Of a stretch of DNA of 59,676 nt, positions 33,525 through 46,597 are shown in pieces. The notes beneath the pieces were generated by a model. The model was not told the DNA's origin and ran no database searches. It saw only the letters and a program-made list of their open reading frames with translations. The DNA is from Chara braunii. Its lineage: Eukaryota; Streptophyta; Charophyceae; Charales; Characeae. The stretch covers positions 3,509,465 through 3,569,140 of the forward strand of contig BFEA01000005.1 of the NCBI GenBank assembly GCA_003427395.1, given 5' to 3'. Both the position numbers and the translations under genes were made by a program. Within the stretch, counting starts at the first letter, position 1. Each line of letters opens with the position of its first letter.

Positions 33525-34222
33525 CTTTTTCGGAAATGATAGTATCAATCAAATAGATTTCATTTTGGAACTAGTCGGAGGGCTTTCGATACCATTCTGA
33601 GAGACTAAATATTGTTTTGAGTGAACGCCAGTGGGATGATGCTAAGACCATCATGAAAAGGGTTCCCCTTAAGTTGAAGGCTTGCAAGGGCTAGACTTGG
33701 GTCCAAGTTCTGATGGTATAGTGATGTGAATGAATTTTGTTTCATTGACGAAAAATTACAGTTTGACTCCGGGCGAATGTTTGATCTGTTGAGTATTGTA
33801 AATTTTTGTCTCACATAGACATTTTATGAGAGTTTTAGTTTTGATGGTGAACGACGGGGATGTCGTTCAATGAGGTTCAGGAATGTTGTCGGCAAATACC
33901 TTGACATTTGTATTTGCAGGGGATTTTAAACATCGGATGTTATTCGATTCTTTCTTTCAATTAAAGGACTTGATGAGACTGGCGTTTGCTAAAAGTTTAT
34001 TCAGACTTGACCTATGACTGAGAGACTAAAAGTTTTTGAGCTTTAATCCGGACACATGTGGCGTACAAGAGTAATGACAGTAACTGACAGTGTTTCACAT
34101 TTGTCAAGGTCACAGAAGCACGTGAACGTGAGAACGCAAAGTTAAACCTATGCTAGAGCCTAAGTAGGTTAAAAAGAATGGTCGCGACATGTATGGGGCC
34201 GCAATGTGGGAGGAATATGAAG
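33525..34222. other. Interior of second element, nothing recognised
   Basis: No gene, RNA or repeat boundary is supported in this stretch. Confidence 0.5.
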
Positions 34223-34692
34223 TTTTTTTTTTTTTTTTTTGCCCGCTATCGAGAGCATCGGTCCCACGTAGTGCGGGACCCTCCCGGCCGCGTCACACAG
34301 GAGTTGGTCTAAACTCACGATACACAAGGAGCTTCCGCAAGCCGCTCTGGCCGAGTGCGCCAACCATACCTCTCGCCAACCCTTACGACAGGATAGGGCC
34401 AACGCGAGATATAACTTACCTCCACCTGCGAGAGTTATCACCTCCCTCCGATGGGCGTATCCCCTCCAAGCTACCAGTCCACAGTAGGAAAGTTAATCAG
34501 TTGCAATCGCAGAGGTGGACCAGCCGAGGGCGTTTCTAGTTCGTTGTAGCATAGAGGTTATGTGTGGTCCCACACCACTATCAGACCCGCATGCCAACCG
34601 ACGCATTGGGGGGCTGAAGTCTCAAGCGCCATTCGTCGCCGGTCAACTAGGACGCATCTCATTCACCAGGCGTTATACCACACTTAAAACAC
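34223..34692 (-). mobile_element. Possible retroposon with poly-A tail, minus strand
   Basis: A run of 18 Ts at 34223-34240 is followed by about 450 bp of GC-rich sequence unlike the AT-rich surroundings. Read on the minus strand this is a GC-rich body ending in poly-A, like a SINE or truncated LINE. I could not find clear polymerase III boxes or target duplications. Confidence 0.3.
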
Positions 34693-34710
34693 AAAAATAA
34701 AACACACTGT

Positions 34711-34711
<1 letters not shown>

Positions 34712-34750
<39 letters not shown>
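34712..34750. repeat. (CA)n microsatellite
   Basis: About 19 AC dinucleotides, followed by TACACACG. It lies at the 5' side of the possible minus-strand retroposon. Confidence 0.95.
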
Positions 34751-34755
<5 letters not shown>

Positions 34756-35276
34756 ACGAAACAACACATAATAAAACAACGCAACCCATCCTAGTCCCTT
34801 CAGTACCCATCCCATAACCTTCTCACGTGGAAATCGAATAAGCAACACACGGGAGACTTAATATAAAACCGCGCGGATGCAGGGTTTTCTCATATCGACT
34901 AGCAATGCATTCAAACAAAAGTAGTCGCAATGATGGCGTATTATGTAATACCCATACTCATAAGCTCCTCGTTAATCTCAAGGGTTGCATTCGACACCCA
35001 AGTGTCGGTTGACACGCCTTGAAGGGTTAATCTCTCGACGCTAGACAAACGTCAAGTGCGGTTGAGAACTACACGCTCTTCTACCCCCGACAGAGAGTGG
35101 GTGGTACACAGGTTCATACCTGTGGTAACAATCATCTCTTATTGCCCCGGAGACCAGCTCCATCATCCAAGGTCTGAAGAGAACTCAAGGGGTTTGACTT
35201 TGACGGCTGCCACGGGCTACAACGTCCAACTAAAAAAAATTATAAAAAGCAAAGGATAAAGGAGGAATCTCTGTTT

Positions 35277-35632
35277 TCTCTCACGGCATAATCTGTTTAA
35301 CCCTTATACACAGTCACAACAAGGTCATGCGAACACCTAACGTGTATGTATTTACATATATAGAGAGGATTATAAATATATGACGATCACCTCTCACAAT
35401 CACCATGGGACTCCTTTCAGCACTATATATATGTATGTGATCGCGGACACTCAAATCCAAAGTCCGAAACACCAAACATACCTGCAATCACATCAAAGAA
35501 TATATATTTTTTTCTCTCACGCCATAATTTGTTAAACCCTTACGCACAGTCACAATAAGCCACACGAACACCCACCACGTTTATATTTACATATATAGAG
35601 AGGATTATAAATATGTGACGATCACCTCTCAC
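35277..35632. repeat. Direct duplication of a 120-bp segment
   Basis: 35277-35396 and 35513-35632 are similar, both starting CTCTCACG(G/C)CATAAT and ending GACGATCACCTCTCAC, separated by 116 bp of sequence containing CACTATATATATGTATG. Period is 236 bp. Confidence 0.85.
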
Positions 35633-35760
35633 TAAAGTCTCCTACTGACTAAGTTTAAATCCACATCTAAGCTAGTGCCAAAAAAAAGTTAGAATTTTAA
35701 CAGAATCTTCCCTATTTTGGATGGATCGCCAGAATCGTCACCTGTCAAAGTATAATTTGA

Positions 35761-36330
35761 CTCCTTTAAACTAAGAAAATTTTGGCAGCGTTTCCTGTAG
35801 AAAAATTGTTTTTTCATAATTTATATTAGCCCAAATATGAAAACTGAAATAACCCTCAACTCTACAAAGTCAAATTTTGTCTAACTCCTTGAATTAGTAA
35901 AAATTTGGACAACATCTCTTGTGGAAAGAGACACTTTTCAGATTTATACTAAGTCAGATATGAACTCAAACATGAGACTTGAGTTCTATCAAGACAAAAT
36001 CCAACTAACTCCTTAGATTTGTAGAAATTTTGGCAGTCGTTCCCGGAGAGAAAGTAGTTTTTCAAAATTTATATAAAGCTAAGTTAAGAATCTAAAAATA
36101 ACTTTGACTTGTCAATCTCCAGTTTTTATCTAACTCTCTGAATTATAATTTTTTTTGGCAGCACTCCCTTTAGAAAATGAGACTTTTCATATTTTTACTA
36201 AGCAATATATAGAATTTAAAGAAGAATTTTGGAAAACCAAAATTTGACAAACTCCTTGGTTTTGTAGAAATTTCAGCAACGCTTTTCATAGAGAAAGTAA
36301 CTTACCAAGATTTATACAAGATCAACCAAG
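35761..36330. repeat. Five diverged units of about 123 bp
   Basis: Units start CTCCTT(T/G/A) or CTCTCTG at 35761, 35886, 36009, 36132 and 36252 (steps 125, 123, 123, 120). Each has AA.TTTGG(C/A)(A/C)A, then a GTAGAAA or similar, then (A/T)TTTATA. They are strongly diverged, so the array is old. Confidence 0.75.
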
Positions 36331-36609
36331 TATAACAAATGATCCCATAAAAGATGAGAATTGACCTAAGTAAAAACATTAGCTCAGAAAATGCAAAAAT
36401 TGAAGCTGACTATTATGGATCTAGCACGTAGTGGGCATCTAACGCAACTACCTATCAACTAAAACTCAGACAAAGTAATGCTCTCATTCAGACACTTACA
36501 GAGCTAAACCACAATAATAAGTATTGTCACTAGCCCCAAGTCAACCTGGTCAAACAATAGTTCGTAGTTTTTCAATGATTTATCCCTTATACCCAGCTTA
36601 CATAAGGCG

Positions 36610-37250
36610 TAAAGCTAGACCATCCAATGTTATGGAAACCTGTATAGCTCAGGGCACTACAACTTTTTTTTTCCTTGGGCATATGACTAGGCTATCCAAT
36701 CTAGTGGCCCTGAACTGTTTAACTATGCAAGTCATATAAGGCTCATCCCGCCCCTTCTTATCACAAATTTATTCTTAATTCATACTCTCTTCAGTTGGTA
36801 ATAAACTATAGTCAAACCATCCAATCTTATGGAAAAATGTCTCACTAGCTTGTTCATAAATAAATTAGTATGAAAATATAAACAAGTTTATCCCTTTGGT
36901 TCCAACATGTGCGTGGCTCCAGACCTGACCACCCAATCTTATGAGAACTTGTCCAGTCCTTCGCCTGAATTTCCCTTAGAACAAAACAAGAGAGAGTCAA
37001 AGTCATCCAATCTTATGGAACATGCTCAACTCTCTTTTCAGAAACCAATAAAACATAAAAAAACTCAAAAAAGACAAAGCAACCAAGTCATCCAATCTTA
37101 TGGAAAAATGCTTGGTCCCTGAAAATCAAACAAAAACGGCGTTTGCATGTCAAAGCAATCAGACCACCAAATCTTATGAGAACCTGTTTGGTCCTTCAAG
37201 CAACCGAAAATAAACATAGCATTGAGTCCTCCAATCTTATGGAGACTCTC
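36610..37250. repeat. Interspersed CCAATCTTATGG repeat, eight copies
   Basis: CCAAT(C/G)TTATG(G/A) or a close variant occurs near 36626, 36695 (diverged), 36820, 36933, 37009, 37090, 37169 and 37231, usually after A(C/T)CA and before AAC(C/T)TGT or AAAATG. Steps vary from about 60 to 125 bp. Confidence 0.75.
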
Positions 37251-39359
37251 CCGGCCTTTGGTTAACCCAGTCTACCGCACGCAATACCACCTTCCTCCCA
37301 CCTTTCCCCTATATGCAACCCCTTTTCACAATCTTCTTTCAGTCAAACAACAAAATTGAAACCGAACTTTGCACAAACATTCATTTACTTAAGTCTGGTT
37401 TGTGTCCTGAAAGTCAAACATAAAGTTAGAGTAGGGATGCAAACAGTATACTCAGTCAACCATAGGAAGAAATACAGATAGAGGTTATAACTAGATTTAT
37501 AAAGGGGAAGTAATGATTACCTCTCAGTTCCCTGCCTCCAAAACTCTTCCTTAGTTCCGACAGAGCTCCTGCAATCGGTGGGCAGACTCCCCACAGAGTC
37601 TTGTTGCGGTCCTACGGGTTGCAATCCCGCCTGCTGCCTTCCTCTTGTAACCACATACTAGACTTAGATTAAGAAGGGCAGAAGGAGGGGTTTCAGACTC
37701 TCAAGATATAGGAGAGGGACAAACTTAACTTTCAGGAGAGGGCCTTAAAACCTTTATACTCCTGAGGGCCCCACAATGATAGTCAGGAATGTGCAACAAC
37801 TTAGTCAATCAAAGTCAAACCGCTAGTTGTTGACTTCTTGACGCTCTTCTCAATTCACAGTAATACCCACCTTTCCTGAGCTTAGTCACTTTCCTATGGC
37901 TCGTGACCCGAAGTATACTGGCGACGAGTAAGTTTGCACCATCACAACTTGTCTGTTGCAGTGCAGGCTAATAGGCTGAGTGTCACACTAGCCAACAGAT
38001 AGATCCGCAGTCCCCGCGACAAAACCCGATAGTATTTTCAACAATGCATACACTATGATGCTTAGTAGCACGCACAATAGCCCGTAGCAACACTTTGGTA
38101 GGCAGAATGCCCCGAGGAAGCTCCACCAAACCAACTTTGCAGAGCAACTGTAATGATCACAGCGGCCGCGACCGTAATATACTGCAACAGTTCGCACTGT
38201 CAGCTTACACAGTCGCACTAGTAGCACTCAAATTGAGAAGAGGAACAACGACACAACCTTAAAAGAGAACTCAACAGGAAATTATATAGTGATGAAAGCA
38301 ACAGGACACAGTAAACCATTGTGCAACAGCAACCGAAGTGCACTTGGATATCAGTTGAGCACACTTCTGCGAAGGCCAGATACGTGCACGGCTTGATGTT
38401 GTACTTCCAACTCTCGATTCCCTTCTCTAGCCTAGACTAACTGACTAGTCGTTCCTACGCGAGCGCCCGTTCCTCTAAATGGTAATCTACAGTCACACCT
38501 TCAACTGTCATTGTGTGAGATGTCTCTAAATTTCATCGGTGGCCCCGTCTACCATGAGAGACAAAAACTGTTGTTCAGAGAGAAACCCGAGCAAAGCTTG
38601 GTCACAATCATAGTGATGCCCCAAAACACAACATTAATAGGCCATATTTACGTCAATCAGACACAGTAAGCTGACACTGTGATCTTTACGCATGACAACG
38701 TCGGGATTGTGGGCAACATGAAGATTAAGGCCCGGATCATGACCAGGGGCAGTGCAGATCCTCCACCCATGACAACGGTCGCAATTATGAGTGGGGCTCA
38801 CGACTACCGGGAACTGCCCCACCACTCACCCACTGTGCAAGCGAGAATGAATCTGTTGCTAGAGCACAGGCAGATGCATACGAAATTCACATGCTGACGA
38901 ACTCTACAGCATGACATCGAAGCTTGACTTTTTGTTTATCCTGCATCGAGAGGTCTATCAGGTAGACTTCTCCTTTCTTGCACTTAACTTGCAGTGCAGT
39001 AACCCTAGCAGGTAAGCTCTTATCCCCGCTCCCTTCTTCTTCCGCTCTCCTGATAAACAACGCATCCGCCAACAGGCAAGTTTGTAATCTTGCGGTTGGC
39101 CTCCCGATGACGACAGTTAACCCCATACTGAGCATTGACCATGATGGTGGGTATAAGGGGCAGCGCTAGGATCTTCGATCTCAACTGTGCAATTCAATAA
39201 TGAATCTTCCCCTAAAACAAGGGAAGATACATCATGCATCTTATACCAAGTGAGATTCACTCTTGGACGCTGCCGTTTTTGCCCACACCGGTTGAACTGT
39301 CGTACCAAGTCTTCATATGTTGCGGCCATCTGCTCTGCAACACCTCGAACCCCCCACGT
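37251..39359. other. Interior of second element, nothing recognised
   Basis: 2.1 kb with only short overlapping open frames on both strands and no motif I recognise. Confidence 0.5.
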
Positions 39360-41430
39360 AACTTCTTTTCTCACTCGATTCTATAAAGGAACGAGTGAGA
39401 TTCCTGTTTTACACTCCTGCTATGCCATCCTCCTGATTACCTTCGCGCAACCTTTTTCTTCATTAACTTTCTCTCTACTAACTGATTACTAAATCTGACT
39501 TTAGAATCCAGGTCGCCTGCCTCGAAAAACCCGGATTCGAGTCTTCCTTTGTCTGATTTCGTCCACAAACGAGTACGGAAATGCTCGTTTCCCCTTCTTC
39601 TTCTCCCCTTCTGCCATAACTCCGTACAATAGCTTTCTTCTCTAACTCCCTTTTTACTAACTATCTACTAAAACTGACTTCATAGTCGTGCTCCCCCGTC
39701 TAAAAAACCTCCGACTAACACTTTGATCCGCCCGGTTTCATTTAGAGACAGGTGAGCTACACAGTTTTTAGCTTCGCCATACGTTCTCCTTCGCATTATT
39801 TACCATCTTCGATTCTTGAACGTACCTGGTGCGAATCTGCGCCGGGTTCAGTCCATCCTTTTTACGACTTGCCTTTCCCCGTCGTTCCTCTGCCTGTCTA
39901 CGCTGCTGCTGCTAGCGCAGCGCCCTGGTAGTCGCAATATCACGTTCTTACTGCCCGACAGTCCCCAGTTACTCTGCTTTCATTGTTTCATCTCCCGACC
40001 TTCCACTCACCCTTCTGACCAACGCTGCCTTCCCGACAACGTCCAACTGCGCAGCGCTCGCTTCCACGCTGGCTGGCCAGCGGTTTAACAGTCCCGACCA
40101 TTCTAAGAAGAGTTCGGGGATAACCGGCTACTAGGTGGCTTGAAAGTCTTTTGCCCCGATACCCAATCCGACGAGTGGGGCGTGCAGCGCATATTGCTGT
40201 CGACCCGCTACAACCTGCCCCTACTCGCTTCACTTCGCCACTACCTCAGATTCCCAATTGGCAGCTCCCATACGGATAGTCGATGCTGGGTCGAGGGCAC
40301 GACTTGCTTGTAAAGCCCAAGCGTGGGCCTAGGTGAGACGACCCCGACAAAGGTCTTGGTGGTAGCAGCAAATATTAGAATGAGGACTTTGAAAACGGAT
40401 GTGGAGGAGGGCCCCATGTGCACAGCCCGGCCAGACAATCCCCCTACGGACTCACCCATAATGCCTTGACCTGCTCTGCCCAGGCACTGTCCACTTCTTT
40501 TGGGTCCCGACGGGCATGCTCACACTCAAAAACCTCCCACGACAGACTACAAGGAACGGACGGCGCTCCGCAAATAGTCCCCACCATTCAGGTTCCTTCC
40601 GTCTCGTGGGCTAATCACCCGCTAGCTCGCATGCATGTTAATCTTCCAGGTCCGTAGTTTTAAGACGGGCAAGATACATAAATTTCGTCAACATTCTCAA
40701 CACACTGGAATCCGTAGGTCCGTCAAAACGAGGCGCACGCTCAAGGTCCCCGACTGCCATGACGACCCCTAATCCGATGTCGCGCCTTGTTTGAAGATCG
40801 CTGAAATATAAAAATAATAATATTATGACAATAAATAATAAAATATTAAGAAAAAAATAATCATCCCAGAAGGACAAACGAACCCCGACTCCGCCGACGA
40901 CAAAACCAAAAGGGGAATACGCCCGTCGGTCCTCAATTTTTCTGCGTCCACCACACACCTCTCCACTACTCCTACGCCATCGCCGTTGGCCTCGACCCCT
41001 GAATCTCCCTGTTGTAGGTCTGACACCGTAACCGATAGTGTTAGGCCCAAAACTGAGACTCTTACTAGTAGCTACCTATATAGGCAAATACCGCCTGGTG
41101 TGCGGATCTACTGAAACGTTTCTAAGTCACATTGTTGTCGATATCGTCCTCCGCAAGTACGTACAGATCACAGGCAAGCACGCCAATCAAGAGACAATAT
41201 ATTTTTAATCCTAGTTTAATCGGACATAAAAATCTGGCCGGCGACCAACACCGGTTTTCACAATCATCAAAGGGAGAAGAGATCACGAGCGCCTTAAGTC
41301 TGCGCGCCCACACACTCTCTACCCTAGTCAACCATCCTGCCAACGTAAACAATGGATACCATTGCAACTTGCGTGGTGTTCCAGACTTTTTAAACTAACT
41401 ATTTTTTGTCACTTGCAAAACCCAGGGCGG
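39360..41430. repeat. Dispersed repeat, copy 1
   Basis: Diverged collinear match to 56260-58400. Shared landmarks include CTACTAAAACTGAC at about 39664, CTTGGTGGTA at about 40354, GCGCGCCCACACACTCTCTAC at 41305 (in part), and GTCACTTGCAAAA followed by GGGCGGATACCCTTGTAAGG near 41408-41443. It is not the LTR of any element with both copies here, because pairing them would cross the second element's boundary. Identity is unknown. Confidence 0.6.
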
Positions 41431-42491
41431 ATACCCTTGTAAGGGTATTCGCTCCGACACCGCGGGGGTTGACCTCGAGCCAAGGGAGGGGCCAGCAGGC
41501 CGATGCCGAGGCCTACCTGTTGGGTGACCCCGAAGCGATGGATAGACAGCCATCCACGGGAAAGCGGCAGACAAGCACGACCTGCAAGGACACAGGCAGG
41601 AGGCCTACTGGTGCAACCCTTCAAATAGACAAGGGTTGCTGCTATAGCTTCCGTACTAGGAGGTAGCCTTGTAGGTATTGCACTGAACTACCACTCGACA
41701 AAGACCAGAATTGAGCCCAGGCTACGCGAACACTGGGCTAGCTCCTTTTGGAGCTGCCTCACTTTGCAGATGGTGCGGTCCATCTCGACCGTGTGATCAC
41801 AAAGATCATACGGCCGAGATAGGCCGCGTGGATTGCATAGCCCGTGCGCAAGGATGACAAACATAAATTGAGAAATGGGCCGAATTTTTTGAAACTTGGG
41901 TCTTTGAGAAGTTTGTGGGTTTACCACGAACGAGATGAATGTCAACATAAGCCAACAAGGAAAAAAAAAAAAAAAAAAAAACTAACACCAGAAAGCGTCA
42001 TATGGCACACTTTGAAGTAATAGGGAGTTAGACCTCCCCGCGGACAGCACAAGCGTCCGAAGTAACGGGCAACCGTTTTCTTAGAAAGGTAAGTTTTGTT
42101 TTTATTTTGTTTTTGTTTTTTGTTTTTTTAGATTTTCTTCTTTCAGATTTGCTTTATATATATATTTTTTAGATTTCCTTTTTTGATTCGGTATTTTCTT
42201 TTTAGATTTTGATCTTATTAGTAGTGCCCGTTCGTTTCTACGAACGGGCTGAGTACTTCCTTTACAGATGAGCAAAATCGAATAAATCTACCACGGAAGT
42301 GCGGCTACGTTCCGGGCGTGGGTTTTGGGACCCTGTACTTGAGTTACGAGGGACTCTCTGCACACGTTTGGGTGGTTTCCAGTTGATAGGGACAGGCGAG
42401 TCGTTTTCTGGTGGTCGAACGAACATTTTTGCTGCACCGTTCGGGTCTGTTTTTCTCGAACGGCTGTCACGACACTAGCAATAGGCGCGAC

Positions 42492-42493
<2 letters not shown>
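41431..42493. other. Interior of second element, nothing recognised
   Basis: Contains a poly-A run at 41960-41980 and T-rich sequence at 42090-42200. No gene is supported. Confidence 0.5.
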
Positions 42494-42574
<81 letters not shown>

Positions 42575-42575
42575 N

Positions 42576-42642
<67 letters not shown>
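42494..42642. repeat. (GA)n microsatellite, about 149 bp
   Basis: Uninterrupted GA except one N at 42575. Long open frames of RE or LS repeats across it are artefacts. Confidence 0.97.
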
Positions 42643-42643
<1 letters not shown>

Positions 42644-44042
42644 AAGGAAACGAACAACAGATTCATAGCAAGCCCGAACCTGGCGCCGTGGGCATCCAGG
42701 TACAGATGCGCTGGACACAAGGGAAAGAAGGCCCTATTGAGCTTGACTCTAGTTCGACTCTGTGAAAAGACTTGGAGCGGCGGCCGTTCGTTTTGAATGG
42801 CGACTTGCCCCTGCATAGGGAAACGAGGACGGGGGGGGATAAAACGAAAAAAGAAGAAAGAAAGAAAAGAAAGGAATAAAGTAAGAAAAGGAAAAAAAAA
42901 GGATGACGGCCACGTACATGACCACAAATGTGGGATAGGTGGAGGGGAAAACAAGGTTGTAGGGAGTGATGGGACTGCGTCTGCTCGTTTTTGAACAGGC
43001 TGCAGTCTGGCTGGGTACAACCATTCCCTGGAGCATGTGGCCTGCGGGGAAGGCCAGATGCCTCCGGGAATGGAAGGTTCTAGTTCCCCGAGGGGAACAT
43101 CAATGATTCTGACCCTTGATGGTAGGTCCGAATCAAGGGCTCAGAACAACTACGTTTTTTTGGTTGTGGGCAAAGCAGCTAGCCACATGCCTTCGGCTGG
43201 TTATAAAAGCCAGCTCCCCACCCAGCAGCCTCACACTTGTGATAGTGCTGCTGGGCCATTCACTTGAGTGAATGCTGGTTGGCTGCTACTGTGGGGCGGT
43301 GCTGCCGGAAAGAAAGGAGACGAAGTGTTGTTGGAGAGGAGAGTAGTGGTCTGCAGGATAAGAGGAGGTGCTGCTGGTGGAGAGCTGGAGGTCTCCAAGA
43401 TGAAGGGGGACGCTGCCGGAGGAGTGCGGGCAGCGCAGCCATAGCGAAGGGTTGGAGGCTCCCTGCCCCAACCTCGCGCTGGTGATGTGGCGGTGAGGTT
43501 GTGCTAAGGGTCAGCAGCGTGGCAAGGCATACCTTATTTTGTGGGGTTATGCCGCAGAGATTTCGACACGACGGCAACATGGTGGGGGAGATGATGTCGG
43601 ACTGTCGCCGTAGCGTCAAGATCTTCCTAAGGGAAGGTGCTGTCGGATTTGTCGTGCACCGCCGATGTCTTTTTTAATCTGAGTGTGGGGAGGTGTTGTT
43701 CGATCATCGGCACGGCAACGGCAGTGTATCCGGTAGGGTTACGCTGCCGAAATTTTGACTCGGCCGCAATTTTTCTTTGGGGGAAGTACTCTTCGTTCGA
43801 CGGCATGATAACCGCAACGTATTCAGCAAGACAGTTATGTTGTCGAATTTACGGCGCGGCGAGGGACAATTCCGCTTTTATTTTTTGTGGTGCACAGCGG
43901 TTGTGGTGGATTCCAATGTGACCTAGAGGTTGGGCTGGCACTAGTGCACATTTGGGATCGTGCGGCAGTGGTGTGTGGGCCGACGGCATGAAGAAAGTGC
44001 AAAGTGAGTACACACCGTAGTGATTATTGGGCACACGGTACA
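42643..44042. other. Interior of second element before 3' LTR
   Basis: GC-rich sequence in 43270-43900 with recurring GCTGCCG, CG(G/A)CACGGC and GGG(A/G)AG(G/T) words that look like a decayed tandem array of about 110 bp. Several short open frames occur, none with a recognised motif. No convincing polypurine tract lies just before 44043. Confidence 0.45.
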
Positions 44043-46178
44043 TGCAATTTTGAGCCAAGGCCACCTTTATTTTTTTTGCAGCGCGCGGTGTGACTTGTTT
44101 CTAGTTTTTGACCATCCGGTATTGAGAACGATGGTATGGGACTGCATTGGGACCATCTTGGACCATTTTGGGACTAGGTGGGGCTGTTTTTTTTAATCAG
44201 AACGGGCGTGTTAGTGTGGCTATTGTGAGCGGGCATGGTGATGAGAGGGGGTTGGACTTGTGCTTAGGTTGGAACTATCCTTGGTGGACGAGGTGTCGTT
44301 GGGACTGTAGTGGGGCCATGTAGGACTTGTAAGTGAGAACACCCTCCTCGAGGGCTATCTCGGTTCGGTCCTTGTGGGTGGCCGCTAAATGTCCTTGTGG
44401 ATACTTGAGGAGGACATAAACCATCATTGGTAGTCAGCCATAACTTATGACTTGTGCGACTGATCTCTTTAGGAGTATTACCTCAACTTTCTTGAGTGAG
44501 CCGGATCAAAACTTCACTCAAGGTCAGTTGGTTGACTCAGACTTCCTTTCACACATGTGTGAACCCACACTTTGTTTGACCTTGTTCGCTTTCGACGTTC
44601 AAAATAGAAGGTAGAGGAAAGTTGTACAACTCATGTGTGTGAGTGAAAAAGTATGACTTGAGTATGAAATTGTACTAGTTTCTTTTGAACTTGTTGTTTT
44701 TGCGTGTTATCCAGGTAGGTAGAAGAATGTTTGCAAAGGAGATTGTTTATGCTTATTTGAGATGAAGAAAATGATTGTCCTCTTCCTATCTTTCACTTGC
44801 CTGCATGACAAAAGTACTTGAATTTTGAAGTGAATAATTTCAACGGGTGTCGTGAAAAAAAAATTATAAACATAATGAGGATGAAGATAATCACACTTAT
44901 TTTTTTTCCAATGATTTACCTTTCTAACCCGAATGACCTTATCTACCTGTACTTGTCCAAATGGTTCTCGTTCTCTATCACCTCTGTTTCTTTTTGTCTA
45001 GGTTACCCTGAAGTTAGGAGATGTGAGAATAACTGAAAACTACTCGAAGTGAACACATTCTATTTCTGTAGGGAGCATCTGGGGCGGGGGTTCGTTACTT
45101 TAGGAGGTGGCCCCGTTATCGATCCAGAGTGGACCATTCTACGGGGGGGTACTCTGCCGATTCGGTGGAGACTACCCGACTTCTTATATTCGAGTCTTCT
45201 GCTCAGGCGAGGAGGAGGAGTACCCCATTCCACTTCCTAGAGGGAGAGGCATGCAACACTTCAAGCAATGCACCTGATCAAGAATCATTCACAAAACAAT
45301 TTGTCATCCAAGAAAGATTGGAAGCGTATGAAGACGAGTGTGTGCGTGCTGAATCTTAGTTTGATGATAGGTTGGAATGAATGACTTTGGCAGTGTGTCT
45401 CATCAAGTCAAAACTAAGGCAGCCGATTACCTTGTCGGTTGCATGAATATGATTGTCGGTAGCCAACTCCTTGTTGGCGGTTGTTTGATTTTTTTGTAGT
45501 ATTTGACCTAAGAGGGTTAGATTTCGTTTTGATATTATATTGTTGGATGTGTTAAATTATGATCAGAGTTCTTTTTGTTATCATTTCAGATTGGCTATAT
45601 GTTCCTGTTCACTACGGTCGATTCCTTATGATGTAAATATATGTGGATGTTATAATGTTTTTTTGGTTATATGTTTAAGGGACTAGGACTAATATTTGTA
45701 GTTTCATACTTGGTTGAGACCGTCCTAGTCGACCGACGTTTGCTTCGTACTTAGAAGATTAGCGCCCTTAGAAACGGACGACGTTCGGGTCCACTTGACA
45801 TTAACCAAGCGTATCTATATTACAGCGAACGAGCAAACACCCTCGACTGACCTACCTCTGCAATTGCATTTTAAAACTTTCGTATGTGGGTCAACAACTC
45901 GATAGGGATACGTCCCTAAGGGCGGTGACAACCCCTTAGGGAAGGCAAGATGTGCCCTGCGGGAACCTATCTTGTTGTAGGGGACTGGGGGAAGTACAGC
46001 TGACGCACCTGGCTAGAGCGGCGAAGGGACGATGCGCCTGCCACCGTCTAGACGGTTCGCGGGATGTTATGCATCGTTCCCAAGTTGTCTCCGTGATTTT
46101 GTTTTGTTTTACTCCTACGTGACATGGCCGGGAGGGTTCCCTTGCTTTGTAAAAAGATGGGAGTCGATGCGCTCCACA
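44043..46178 (+). repeat. 3' LTR of second element (2136 bp)
   Basis: Begins TGCAATTTTGAGCC and ends GCTCCACA. Collinear with the 5' LTR and lacks its MITE. Holds the ORF counterpart at 45129-45359. Confidence 0.72.
45129..45359 (+). CDS. Conserved small ORF in 3' LTR of second element
   Basis: 76 codons, MDHSTGGYSADSVE at the start and FVIQERLEAYEDE near the end, matching 29741-29962 in the other LTR. The frame survives many substitutions and a 3-base insertion. No function is recognised. Confidence 0.3.
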   Translation: MDHSTGGYSADSVETTRLLIFESSAQARRRSTPFHFLEGEACNTSSNAPDQESFTKQFVIQERLEAYEDECVRAES

Positions 46179-46597
46179 ACGTATGCACCTTCTCTTGGCC
46201 CCGTTTTTCGCCTCTGAGATGGCCGCTTACAGCTTTGGGTCTTTCCTCATCTCCTCCTCTTTAGCTCCTTCTGCGTTAATTTTCAACTTTGCCTCGTCGT
46301 CATCAAAATTTGGGATAGTAGTAAGTCAAGGGCTTTCCCCCGATACTCGTGACCAACGAGTTAGGAGCCTCCAGCAGTCCGGCATATACCCGTGCAGCCC
46401 AGTACGAGAGGCTAAAGTTGTTGTCACCACTAAGGTCCCCTCCCCAAACACAACACGATCAGAGTCTAGCCACCCACACTCACATAGCAAGTTTGTCAAG
46501 AATGAGAGAAGGTTAACAACCGGAGTTACTGACGTCGCCCTGCGGGCCATCCGCCAGCAGTGCTGCTCACGCCACAGTTCTACATGGCGAAGAAAAT

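Larger units (their letters stand above)
28648..46178 (+). mobile_element. Second LTR element, non-coding interior (non-autonomous)
   Basis: Direct repeats 28648-31268 and 44043-46178 both start TGCA(G/A)TTTTGAGCC and end GCTC(G/C)ACA. A tRNA-Asp primer-binding site follows the left repeat by two bases. No gag, protease, RT or integrase motif is visible between them; the 12.8-kb interior consists of MITEs, tandem repeats and a dispersed repeat. It is either a non-autonomous element mobilised in trans, perhaps by a tRNA-Asp-primed relative of the giant element, or one whose genes were replaced by later insertions. The flanks ACACA and ACGTA do not form a clear target duplication, and no good polypurine tract precedes the right repeat. 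Confidence 0.65.

Noticed and set aside
42411-43020. Open frames of Arg-Glu or Leu-Ser repeats at the GA microsatellite
   Set aside because: Pure dinucleotide repeat read in frame; no flanking coding signal.
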